Below, one piece after another: positions 35,965 through 43,858 of a stretch of DNA of 64,000 nucleotides. The DNA is from Nakamurella endophytica (lineage in GTDB: Bacteria; Actinomycetota; Actinomycetes; Mycobacteriales; Nakamurellaceae). Both the position numbers and the translations under genes were made by a program. The notes beneath the pieces were generated by a model. The model saw only the letters and a list, made by a program, of their open reading frames with translations. It had not been told where the DNA came from and ran no database searches. The stretch spans positions 1-64,000 of the forward strand of contig NZ_BMNA01000017.1 of the NCBI RefSeq assembly GCF_014646215.1, given 5' to 3'. Each line of letters opens with the position of its first letter. Within the stretch, counting starts at the first letter, position 1.

Positions 35965-36872
35965 GCGGTCGGGTGCCGAGGTGGTTCGGCTGATCGATCG
36001 GGCCGGCTGTACTGACAGTATTCCGTCAGCTGCCGGTGGAGTTCCGGGACGCTTGCCGGGGTGGTCTGCAGCTGACTGGCCGACGCGACACCTGTTCGGT
36101 CACCGCCGTGGTGCCCGAACGCCTGACCGTGGAACACGGTCGACACGACCGGTTTGCTCGGGTCGGCGAGACGGCTCGCCCACTTCGCCGCGTCGCGCGC
36201 TGACAGCCTGTCTCCGGCGAACGGGGACCCAGGCGTCCAACGCGGGCAGACAATGGATCAGGAAATCCCTCGAAACTCGACATGAACCGGTGCGCCGGTC
36301 ACGTCCGCGGCTCAACCGGACGTGCGGCGCTTGTGCAGCGGACGTCGGAGGCAGGAGAAACCTCCTGGTCCCCGTGGGGTTGGTGTGAGGTCATCGGTAT
36401 TGCGTCCCGATGTCGCCTGCAGACGACAGCAGACCGGTCACCGTGGGACTGCGCAGGTGACTCGGGAGTGCGAGACCGTTGTCTGTCCGACAGTCGCGTC
36501 TCCAGAGTGAGACGTCGCCGCATGACGTCTCGCGGACCGTGACGGGTGACCGTGACGGGTGTAGGACGTTGTCGTGTCGCTCGGGGAAATTCGTCGGAGA
36601 ATCGGCCATAAACGCCGTGCGATTGTAGGAGAATGGTCGCCTCTTGTGCGTTCAGCTGTTATAAGGATCCATTACCACGGCCCATCCCCGCCGCGTGTCA
36701 ACCGACCCAGCCCAGGGGCGGGTCCTACGCTCAACATCCGGTCCAGCCATGGCTGCAGCGGTCGGCGGCGCCGGTGAGCAGGGCGGATGAGCGGTGGGGG
36801 AGGGGAGCGGTGGCCGGTCGAGCGGCGGTTGCAGCGGTAGTTGGCGTAGGCCGCGGATCTTGCCGAGGTCGG
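35965..36872. other. Intergenic stretch at the island border, no gene recognised
   Basis: About 900 bp of lower and uneven GC with only short overlapping frames in all directions and no recognisable domain or transposon end. The segment near 36,600-36,690 is the AT-richest. I see no tRNA that could serve as the attachment site of the nearby recombinase. Confidence 0.5.
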
Positions 36873-37295
36873 CTACCGCGCAGCCCGCTGCGCGTCAGTG
36901 GCGCGGCGCTCCACCTGCGCGCCGGCCAGCAGTGGCACCGTTCCGGCCATCAAGCTGATGCTCAGCTGCCGGGTCAGCAGCCCCCCGACAAGCAGGATCA
37001 GCCAGGCCAGGGTCCCGCCGACGACGAAGAAGTCGCTGGTCCATCCCGACGGAACGTCCAGCCGCCAGCGACGGAATCGCCTGCTTTTGAGGGCAAGGAG
37101 GGATGCGGTCGTCGCAACGGCCAACGGCAGGTAGAGCAGGCTCACGAGGGCGATGAGCGCTGGCGGCATGGTTGCCACGGACGTCGAGTGAAACGCGCTG
37201 CCCCACGCAAGGACGCTGAGCACGGTCAACGTGGCGCCGGGCCGGGTTCGGGCGATGAGCCACAACGGGCGGTGCTGCGGACGCGGCTGGCTCAC
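36873..37295 (-). CDS. Four-helix membrane protein, unknown function
   Basis: The 140-residue product has four hydrophobic segments with a strongly basic loop in the middle (LKSRRFRRWRLD). The layout resembles the genes at 53.5, 56.9 and 59.2 kb, all on the minus strand: two helices, an Arg/Pro-rich loop, two helices and a basic tail. Divergent from the tyrosine recombinase gene. Confidence 0.6.
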   Translation of the reverse strand: MSQPRPQHRPLWLIARTRPGATLTVLSVLAWGSAFHSTSVATMPPALIALVSLLYLPLAVATTASLLALKSRRFRRWRLDVPSGWTSDFFVVGGTLAWLILLVGGLLTRQLSISLMAGTVPLLAGAQVERRATDAQRAAR

Positions 37296-37330
37296 AGGTG
37301 CACGGTATGCCCGGATCGGGCGGTACTGAC

Positions 37331-38638
37331 ATGAGCGGGGTGTCGATCACCCCGTCGAGTTCGGAGCAGCCCGAGCCGGCCGTCGGAGCGCTGCAACGTT
37401 CCGACGTCGCAACGCCCCCCGCGGCGGATCAGCTGCTGCGGTTGGCGGGGGAGCGACGGGTCGACCTCGACGCCGCTGCAGCGGCTGCCGACCGGCCTGA
37501 CCCGACGCAGCAGCTACCCCTCGACGCCGTCCGTCGGGTGTGGGCGGCGGTGGAGGCGTCGACGGCGCCGGCGACGAAGGCGGCGTACCGGTCGGATTGG
37601 GCGCGGTTCGAGCGGTGGTGTCACGAGCAGGGGCAGGCGAGCCTGCCGGCGCATTCGTTGACGGTGGCGGCGTATGTAACGGAGGCGGCGGGGGAGCAGC
37701 GTTCGCCGGGGGTGGGGGAGTCGGGGTTCGGGACGCGGTGGCGGTACAGCCCCGCCACACTCGCCAGGTGGGTGTCCTCGATCAACCAGTTCCACACCGC
37801 CGCCGGCCTCGACGCACCCGGCCGGGCGGAGGTGGTGCGGCGGGCGTTGGCGGGGATTCGCCGGGCCCGGGCGACGCCGCCGGCCCGTCGGGCGCCGCTG
37901 CTGCTCGACGACATCCGGCAGCTGCTGGAGACGCTGCGGCCGGCGTTCCACACGTGGCCGGCCGGGGTGATCGCCCGCCGCGACGCCGCCCTGCTCCTGC
38001 TCGGCTTCGCCACCGCTGCCCGACGCTCCGAGCTCGTCGGCCTGACGGTGGGGGATGTGGTCATGCATCTGATTGACGGGCTGCACATCACCGTCAGCCG
38101 CTCCAAGACCGACCAGGAAGCCCGCGGCACGGTCAAGGCCGTCCCGTACGGCAGAGACCCCCAGACCTGCCCGCCCTGCGCCTACAGCCGCTGGCGGCAA
38201 CTCCTCGACACCGCCAACGGACTGCCGCCAGCCGAGCAGCGGCGGCCCGTCATGGCCGCCCTCTTCCAACAAGCCGGCGACCCCGGCGTCGACGGCCACG
38301 TCTGCCGCGTCGACCTCCCAGCCCCGGCCGTCCCGACCGCGCCGCTGTTCCCGACCGTCCACAAGACCGGCGCCATCGGTGTGCGGGCGATGTCCGGGCA
38401 GGCGGTCAACGAGGTCCTCGCCCGCCGCGCCGCCGCCGCCGGCTACACACCCGCCCAGATCGCCCGGCTCGGCGGCCACTCGCTGCGGTCGGGGTTCGTC
38501 ACCGAAGCGTTCCGGCAGGGCGCCGACGCCCACGCCATCATGCGGCAGACCGGGCACCGCAACCCCGCCATCCTGGAGACCTACGCCCGCGAACACGCGC
38601 CCCTGGTCGGCAACGCCGTCACCAAGCTGGGGCTGTAA
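37331..38638 (+). CDS. Tyrosine recombinase/integrase
   Basis: The protein has 435 residues: an N-terminal core-binding (SAM-like) domain (about 60-170) and a C-terminal catalytic domain. The catalytic set looks intact: Arg in ARRSEL (about 231-232), Lys in SKTDQE, HxLR in GGHSLRSGF (383-386), His in TGHRNP and the nucleophilic Tyr in ILETYAREH (about 418). It probably moved part of the island. The ATG at 37331 is preferred; a GTG at 37298 is in frame. The stop lies three bases before the next gene. Confidence 0.9.
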   Translation: MSGVSITPSSSEQPEPAVGALQRSDVATPPAADQLLRLAGERRVDLDAAAAAADRPDPTQQLPLDAVRRVWAAVEASTAPATKAAYRSDWARFERWCHEQGQASLPAHSLTVAAYVTEAAGEQRSPGVGESGFGTRWRYSPATLARWVSSINQFHTAAGLDAPGRAEVVRRALAGIRRARATPPARRAPLLLDDIRQLLETLRPAFHTWPAGVIARRDAALLLLGFATAARRSELVGLTVGDVVMHLIDGLHITVSRSKTDQEARGTVKAVPYGRDPQTCPPCAYSRWRQLLDTANGLPPAEQRRPVMAALFQQAGDPGVDGHVCRVDLPAPAVPTAPLFPTVHKTGAIGVRAMSGQAVNEVLARRAAAAGYTPAQIARLGGHSLRSGFVTEAFRQGADAHAIMRQTGHRNPAILETYAREHAPLVGNAVTKLGL

Positions 38639-38641
38639 GCG

Positions 38642-39699
38642 GTGGCCACCGAACGCACCCCTCCCGAGGCTGACACGCCGCCGTCGACGGACCAAAGCAG
38701 GGGCGGTCAGTACGCGGCCGAATGGCACCTGTTCGTGGATTGGTGCGCCACCACCGGCCACACCGGTCTGCCCGCCAACACGGCGACCGTGCACGCATTT
38801 CTGGTCGCCTGCCCGGCCGCGCCGGCCACCCAACGGCGGCGGCTGACCGCGATTGACCATCACCATCGGGTCGCCGGCCACCCGCTGCCCGCCCGGGACG
38901 ATGCCCTCCGTGATTTGGTCCGCGGCCGCCCCGCCCGGCCGGTGCGCCGGCCGCTCGACCCGGACGCCGTCGACGCCGCGCTACGTCGGCTCCCGGCCAG
39001 CGGCTGGACCCGCGGCTGGTTCGGCCGCCGCGACCGGCTCCTTCTCGTCCTGGCCGCCCCCGACATCCCCTACCGGCACCTTGCCCAGCTCACTGCCGCC
39101 GACGTCACCATCAACCGCGGTGCCGCCCCATCACCACCCCCGCCGGCGACGTCCAGCTGGCTGCGACCGAGCAGGCGTGGGTGTGCCCGGCCTGCGCCGT
39201 CACCGCCTGGATGGACCTGCTCTACCTCGAAGCCACCCGCGGCACCCGACAGGTCGCGCAGGTACTGCACGACGCCGACCCACTGCACGCCGACGCACCC
39301 CACAACTGCTACAGCCCACGCCCACCCGACTGGACCGGAGACGCAGTACCGCTGCTTCCGCCGATCGACCAACACGGCTGGACACCCCTGGACCGACCGA
39401 CCGGCCTGTCCCGGCAGTCCATCTCCCACCTCGCCCGACAAGCCGCCGCCGGCAACGACCGAACCCACCGCGACATCCCACCACCGGTCAGCGACCACCA
39501 ACCCATCGAGTTCACCGACGACGTCCTGGCACCCCCACTGACCTACGACATCCAGCAGTGGCAACACGGCATCCACCAACGCCACACCGCCCGCGAACAG
39601 CTCGCCCACCTCGGCGACACCCTGGACGACATGGACGCCCGCATAGCCGAGCTGGAAGCCCGCACCAAGCAACTACTCGAGCGGGAAGGACGGGTGTAG
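38642..39699 (+). pseudogene. Catalytically dead tyrosine-recombinase-like partner, frameshifted
   Basis: The N-terminal part (YAAEWHLFVDWCATTG onward) follows the fold of the upstream recombinase, but the position of its catalytic Arg pair reads PYRHL, and the HxxR/Tyr half is absent. Near 39,125, in a C-run, the frame must step by one base (one base appears lost) to continue as TTPAGDVQLAATEQAWVCPACAV. The C-terminus is a coiled coil (LDDMDARIAELEARTKQLL). It is probably a DNA-binding or assembly partner of the recombinase. It could be broken, or the C-run may be a sequencing error. Confidence 0.65.
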
Positions 39700-39770
39700 C
39701 AGGCCCCTCGTCTTGGAACTCCCACCGCGGGTGCCCGTTCAAGGAGACGCCACGTTGGTACCCTTTCGAG

Positions 39771-39839
39771 TGTCGGTTGCCGAGTTATCTGGCGTAGAAA
39801 CGCCAGGCGAGACTACGCCAAATAATGTGGCTATTCACA
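39771..39839. mobile_element. 69-bp mini-element made of transposon left and right ends
   Basis: The left 24 bases (TGTCGGTTGCCGAGTTATC and TGGCG) and the right 24 bases, read inverted (TGTGAATAGCCACATTATT and TGGCG), match at about 16 positions. They have the same form as the ends of the 40,532-43,012 transposon. Nothing is carried between them. No target duplication is visible. Confidence 0.65.
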
Positions 39840-40003
39840 AGACAGGGCTTGGCAGCGCGAGCAGGCGCGACCGGCACGGCCCGCGAACGTCACGTAGCGA
39901 CGACAGGCCAGGCGAGTGAACGCCGCGGGCCGAATCGTCGCACCTACCGTGGTCCATACCGAAACGCAGGCGGTTGAGTCCACTGGCGCATCGACGGACA
40001 CTG

Positions 40004-40354
40004 GTGTCCGTGGTGGATCTCCGGGCGTATCGGGAGTGGGTTCGTCGTGGCCGCAGTTCGTTGCGGGTTGATAGGAAGTGGGCGGAGGTGAACGCCGGCG
40101 TCTTTGTGGACGGTCTCGACGAGCTCGACAGCGGACCGGAACGGGCCAAGGCGTTCCTGATCGGCATCTGCAGCGACCTAGACGACGGGATTGATCCTGA
40201 AGAGTTGACCAGTCACGTCGCATACACCCTGCTAGAGGGAGGCGCCGATCAGTACGGACCGGCGTTCCTGATGCAGCTGGCTCAGTCCGGCAACACGGTG
40301 CTGCAACGCGCCATTGAAGAGCTTTCCGCCAACCGCGAGATTGACGGCAGCTGA
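40004..40354 (+). CDS. Small acidic hypothetical protein
   Basis: About 116 residues, soluble, beginning VSVVDLRAYREWVRRGRS with an acidic helical middle (DLDDGIDPEELTSHVAY) and no recognised domain. The exact start is uncertain (GTG at 40004, 40010 or 40013; the frame is open to 39974). It lies between the mini-element and the transposon's left end. Codon use looks coding but less GC-biased than the core genes. Confidence 0.5.
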   Translation: MSVVDLRAYREWVRRGRSSLRVDRKWAEVNAGVFVDGLDELDSGPERAKAFLIGICSDLDDGIDPEELTSHVAYTLLEGGADQYGPAFLMQLAQSGNTVLQRAIEELSANREIDGS

Positions 40355-40531
40355 GGCCTGTGGTCGCCTGCACACGGCGGCGGATGTGCCAACCATCGCC
40401 CTGATTCTTGCGGGGTTGTTGGACGGCCAGATTGGCGATGCGTTCGGCGCAGCATGCCCTGGGGCCAGACGCACACGAGGTTGCGGTGTCAGCCGGCCGG
40501 TAACGGTGCGGCGGACTCTTCGGCCTAGCGG

Positions 40532-40577
40532 TGTCGTCTTCCACGGTAAGTGGCACTGTTTTGCCACATTATCTGGC
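40532..40577 (+). repeat. Left end of the transposon, two transposase-binding sites
   Basis: The outer site lies within TGTCGTCTTCCACGGTAAG followed by TGGCA. The inner site at 40563-40577 is GCCACATTATCTGGC, identical to the inverted right-end site of the second copy at 61.59 kb. Confidence 0.65.
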
Positions 40578-40652
40578 ACCATGAGCGGCGTGGCTGGCGT
40601 CAGTGTGGGCCGGTGGGGTTGATGATGCGGCGATGCCGGAGGCGGTGACCGG

Positions 40653-42098
40653 ATGGCGGAGCTCGAACAGCGGTTGGCTGTGTTGAGTCCGCACGTGTAT
40701 GACGGGGTGCCGCTCAGCGTGGTGGCCCGCCAGGCCGGGGTGCCGTTGCGGACGGCGCGGCGGTGGCTCGCCGCCTATCGGGCGGCGGGCGCGGTCGGCT
40801 TGTCACGGGTTGGGCGTGCTGACCGTGGTGGCCGGCGCCTTCCTGCAGAGTTGGTGCAGCTGGTGGAGGGACTGGCTCTGCGGCGACCGCCCCCGCGGAT
40901 CGCCGAGGTGCATCGCAGGGTTGTTGAAATAGCCAACGAACGGGCCTTAACGCCGCCGTCGTACCAATCGGTGCGCCGCATCGTGCAAGGACTGGATCGG
41001 GGACTGCTGTCGCTGGCGCACCGCGGACCGGACTCCTACCGAGACGATTTCGAGCTGGTCCTGCGCCGCGAAGCAGCGCACGCCAACGACATCTGGCAAG
41101 CCGACCACACCCAGCTGGACGTGATGGTCCTGGACGAGAGTGGTAGCCCGGCCCGGCCGTGGTTGACCGCCATCGTGGACGACCAATCCCGCGCGGTCGC
41201 CGGCTACACGGTGTTCCTCGGGGAGCCGACCGCCGTGCAGACCGCACTAGCCCTACGGCAGGCGATCTGGCGCAAGACCGACCCACAGTGGCCCGTGTGC
41301 GGAATCCCGGCGACGCTCTACGCCGACCACGGCGCGAACTTCACCAGCGCCCACATCGCACGAGTCTGCGCGGATCTGAAGGTCCAGCTGATCCACTCCA
41401 CGCCGGGCAATCCGCGCGGCCGCGGCAAGGGTGAACGGTTCTTCGGCACGGTGACCACCGAGTTGCTGCCCACGGTCCCGGGCCACATCCCACCCGGCAA
41501 CCACGGCAAGCCCGTCACCACACCGACGTACACGCTGTCCCAACTGGACTCAGCGGTCGGCGCGTGGATCACCGGCACCTACCACCAACGGACACATCCC
41601 GAAACCGGCCAGACGCCAGTGCAGCGCTGGTCGGCGGGGGAATGGCTACCTCGCATGCCCGACTCGATCGAACAGCTCGACCTGCTGCTGTTAACCGTCG
41701 CCACCCCCCGCAAGATTCAACGCGACGGAATTCACCTGCACGGGCTGCGGTACTTCTCCCTTACCCTGGCCGCCTATGTCGGGGAGCCAGTGACGATCCG
41801 CTACGACCCGCGGGATCTCGCCGAGATCCGCGTCTACCACCAAGACCAGTTTCTGTGCCGCGCGGTCGCACCCGACATCGCCGCGGCCAGCATCTCCATG
41901 CAGGACCTACAAGCCGCCCGCAACCAACGCCGCCGGGAACTGCGTCAACACCTATCGGCCCGACGCAGCCTGGTCGACCTGCTCGCACACCCGGCCACGG
42001 CAAGCCCGGCCGCGTCGGCCGAATCAGTCCGCGCCGCCTCACGGTCGTCTGAGCCTGTCGAGGCTGAGCCACCGCTCAAGCTTTACCGCGAGAACTGA
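40653..42098 (+). CDS. tnpA: Mu-type DDE transposase
   Basis: The transposase has 481 residues. An N-terminal HTH (SVVARQAGVPLRTARRWLAAY) and a second helical DNA-binding region precede the retroviral-integrase-like core, with D151 (WQADHTQLD), D225 (LYADHGANF) and E261 (GKGERFFG), a D-35-E spacing. A Mu-C beta-barrel domain and a basic tail (RNQRRRELRQHL) follow. It cuts and joins transposon ends and should work with the ATPase downstream. The product appears intact. Confidence 0.9.
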   Translation: MAELEQRLAVLSPHVYDGVPLSVVARQAGVPLRTARRWLAAYRAAGAVGLSRVGRADRGGRRLPAELVQLVEGLALRRPPPRIAEVHRRVVEIANERALTPPSYQSVRRIVQGLDRGLLSLAHRGPDSYRDDFELVLRREAAHANDIWQADHTQLDVMVLDESGSPARPWLTAIVDDQSRAVAGYTVFLGEPTAVQTALALRQAIWRKTDPQWPVCGIPATLYADHGANFTSAHIARVCADLKVQLIHSTPGNPRGRGKGERFFGTVTTELLPTVPGHIPPGNHGKPVTTPTYTLSQLDSAVGAWITGTYHQRTHPETGQTPVQRWSAGEWLPRMPDSIEQLDLLLLTVATPRKIQRDGIHLHGLRYFSLTLAAYVGEPVTIRYDPRDLAEIRVYHQDQFLCRAVAPDIAAASISMQDLQAARNQRRRELRQHLSARRSLVDLLAHPATASPAASAESVRAASRSSEPVEAEPPLKLYREN

Positions 42099-42113
42099 TG
42101 AAGGGCAGCGCCA

Positions 42114-42965
42114 GTGGCCGAACAAGTCGCCCTGACCAACACCGCACCGCGCCCCCCGCGAGGCCTGGTCGGCTTCCAAGTCACCAAACAGCACCGCCGA
42201 TTCGTCGAGTTTGCCGACGCCGTCCGCCGCCACCGCTACATCGGCGCCTGCTACGGCGCACCCGGCCTGGGCAAGACCCTGTCTGCCCGCACCTACGCCG
42301 CGGCCGACGACTGGGACCGCTGGGCGACCGACCGATACACCCGCGGCACCACCCTCCCCGGATCCCTCCTGGCCAGCCGCACCCTGCTCTACACCCCCCA
42401 CGTCAACGTGACCGCACGCCGCCTGCACCTCGAGGTCGATATCCAGACCTACGCCCTCGGCGCCGACATCAACCGGGCTCTGGACCCCGACTGTCATCCC
42501 GACTTCGACGACGACGCCTTGACACCCAGCCGGACCGAGCTGCTCATCGTTGACGAAGCCGACCGCCTCAAGACCAGCGCACTGGAAGCGCTCCGCGACT
42601 TCTTCGACCGGTCCGACATCGGCCTCATCCTGATCGGCATGCCCGGCTTCGACCGCCAACTCGCCCGTTACCCCCAGCTCTACAGCCGCATCGGCTTCGC
42701 GCACCAATACCGTCCCTTGGACGCCGAAGACATCCCGACCGTCCTGGCCCACTACTGGCAACAACTCGGCCACCCCTACGACAACAACGACCCCAACCAC
42801 GTCGAAGCAGCCAACAGCGTCACCCGGATCACCGGCGGGAACTTCCGCCTCATCGAACGACTCATGACACAGACCGCACGCGTCATCGAGATCAACAACC
42901 TGGACCGCATCACCCCCTCCGCCGTCCACGCAGCCCGACAGATGCTCGTCGTCGGCACCACCTAG
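42114..42965 (+). CDS. tnpB: AAA ATPase transposition helper (TniB/TnsC/MuB-like)
   Basis: This 283-residue ATPase has Walker A GAPGLGKT (K54), Walker B LLIVDEAD, sensor I IGMPGFDRQLARYPQ and a C-terminal lid (GNFRLIERLMTQ). Such ATPases bind target DNA and activate the DDE transposase. It starts 15 bases after the tnpA stop. Confidence 0.88.
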   Translation: MAEQVALTNTAPRPPRGLVGFQVTKQHRRFVEFADAVRRHRYIGACYGAPGLGKTLSARTYAAADDWDRWATDRYTRGTTLPGSLLASRTLLYTPHVNVTARRLHLEVDIQTYALGADINRALDPDCHPDFDDDALTPSRTELLIVDEADRLKTSALEALRDFFDRSDIGLILIGMPGFDRQLARYPQLYSRIGFAHQYRPLDAEDIPTVLAHYWQQLGHPYDNNDPNHVEAANSVTRITGGNFRLIERLMTQTARVIEINNLDRITPSAVHAARQMLVVGTT

Positions 42966-43012
42966 TGCCAAATAGCGTGGTAAATCAGTGCCACCTAATC
43001 TGGCAATTCACA
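42966..43012 (+). repeat. Right end of the transposon
   Basis: It starts at the tnpB stop and contains GCCAAATAGCGTGGT, then GCCACCTAATCTGGC, and finishes AATTCACA. The last 11 bases, GGCAATTCACA, match GGCTATTCACA of the two related right ends at 39.83 and 61.60 kb except at one position. Confidence 0.65.
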
Positions 43013-43129
43013 ACCGAGCCCATCGACGATCAGCAGGGAGGTCCGCCGCAACATCAGCGGCGCCGGCGATTACCGGCCGTTCGGCGCGCGCCGCCATGCC
43101 CTCGCCCGCCTCCCTCGGCCCAGATCGGG

Positions 43130-43288
43130 CTAACTTGCCCGCGCCAGCGGGTTGCGCGACTTGGTGCGGGTCAAGCTCGGGCAGCGGTGGAGCCGGCAGC
43201 AGATCTGCCACGCGCTACGGTCGAGTTCCCCGCGTCAACCGGAGAGGCACCTAGTGCAGAAACGCGCTACCAGGCCCTCGGCGTGTAG
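43130..43288 (+). pseudogene. IS30-family transposase remnant
   Basis: A short scrap reads LRDLVRVKLGQRWSRQQIC, then PRQPERHLV. After a one-base frame change it continues ETRYQALGV before a stop. This is the IS30 pattern (QRWSPEQI... FP..PE... HETIYQALY). The rest of the element is gone. Confidence 0.6.
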
Positions 43289-43399
43289 GGACGCTGTGGA
43301 CTGCGGCGAGAGCTGGTTCGCATCATGCAGCGCCCCGATCGGACAGTGTCAAATAGTGGAGGGCTCGCATACCAACGCGTTAGTGCCGAATCGTCCTCA

Positions 43400-43858
43400 T
43401 CAACTGCGACGGCGACGACCAACCGCGATGATCAGCAGCCCGACCAAACAGATCGCCGCTATGTAGAGTCCGCTACTTAGCTGCCCGCGGGCCATCGTAA
43501 CGACTCCCACTACTGTTCCTAAGACCAATACCGCGCCACCTAGAGCCCGAACACCGACTGCATGATTGGAAGGAGGTCTGGCCGATTGCTCCCAACGACT
43601 ACTAGTCAGGCGGGCGCCCGTCAAGAGAGCTCGCGATCGATAGGCAAGGTAGGCGCATCCAGCTAGTATGATCCCTCCGCAGACGAATCCGACAAGCGGG
43701 GAGCGCGGCGATCGTCCGAGCGCTGAGTATAAGATGATCGCTACCCCGACCGCCACACCGAAGACGCTGCCCCAAAGAAAATGACGAGCGGCAACACTCA
43801 CTATCGCAGATTCGTCCTCATGACGACCTTCCCGTTCACGGTCCTCCAAGCTGGCCAC
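43400..43858 (-). CDS. Four-helix membrane protein overlapping the RHS gene, possible immunity protein
   Basis: About 152 residues with four hydrophobic segments and a basic tail (AVGRRRRS). The GTG at 43858 lies inside the end of the RHS gene (23-bp overlap); a later GTG at 43801 is also possible. In polymorphic toxin loci the gene directly after the toxin tip encodes the immunity protein, and membrane-acting tips have membrane immunity proteins. The role is inferred from position only. Base composition is lower in GC than the neighbours. Confidence 0.6.
   Translation of the reverse strand: MASLEDREREGRHEDESAIVSVAARHFLWGSVFGVAVGVAIILYSALGRSPRSPLVGFVCGGIILAGCAYLAYRSRALLTGARLTSSRWEQSARPPSNHAVGVRALGGAVLVLGTVVGVVTMARGQLSSGLYIAAICLVGLLIIAVGRRRRS

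Larger units (their letters stand above)
40532..43012 (+). mobile_element. Two-gene Mu/Tn7-like transposon (DDE transposase plus AAA ATPase)
   Basis: The element is 2.48 kb with ends starting TGT and finishing ACA. Each end holds two sites related to GCCACATTATCTGGC, placed as transposase-binding repeats. It carries tnpA and tnpB head to tail and no target-selection gene of the TniQ/TnsD kind. No flanking duplication is seen, so it may be old or rearranged. A decayed relative lies at 59,746-61,609. Confidence 0.75.

Noticed and set aside
36282-36777. Short frames in the island border
   Set aside because: Overlapping in several directions, no ribosome sites, no domain; composition does not look coding.
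40653-42965. IS21 (IstA/IstB) assignment of the transposon
   Set aside because: The transposase has a Mu-C type tail and the ATPase is longer and TniB/TnsC-like; the ends carry paired palindromic sites, unlike simple IS21 ends.
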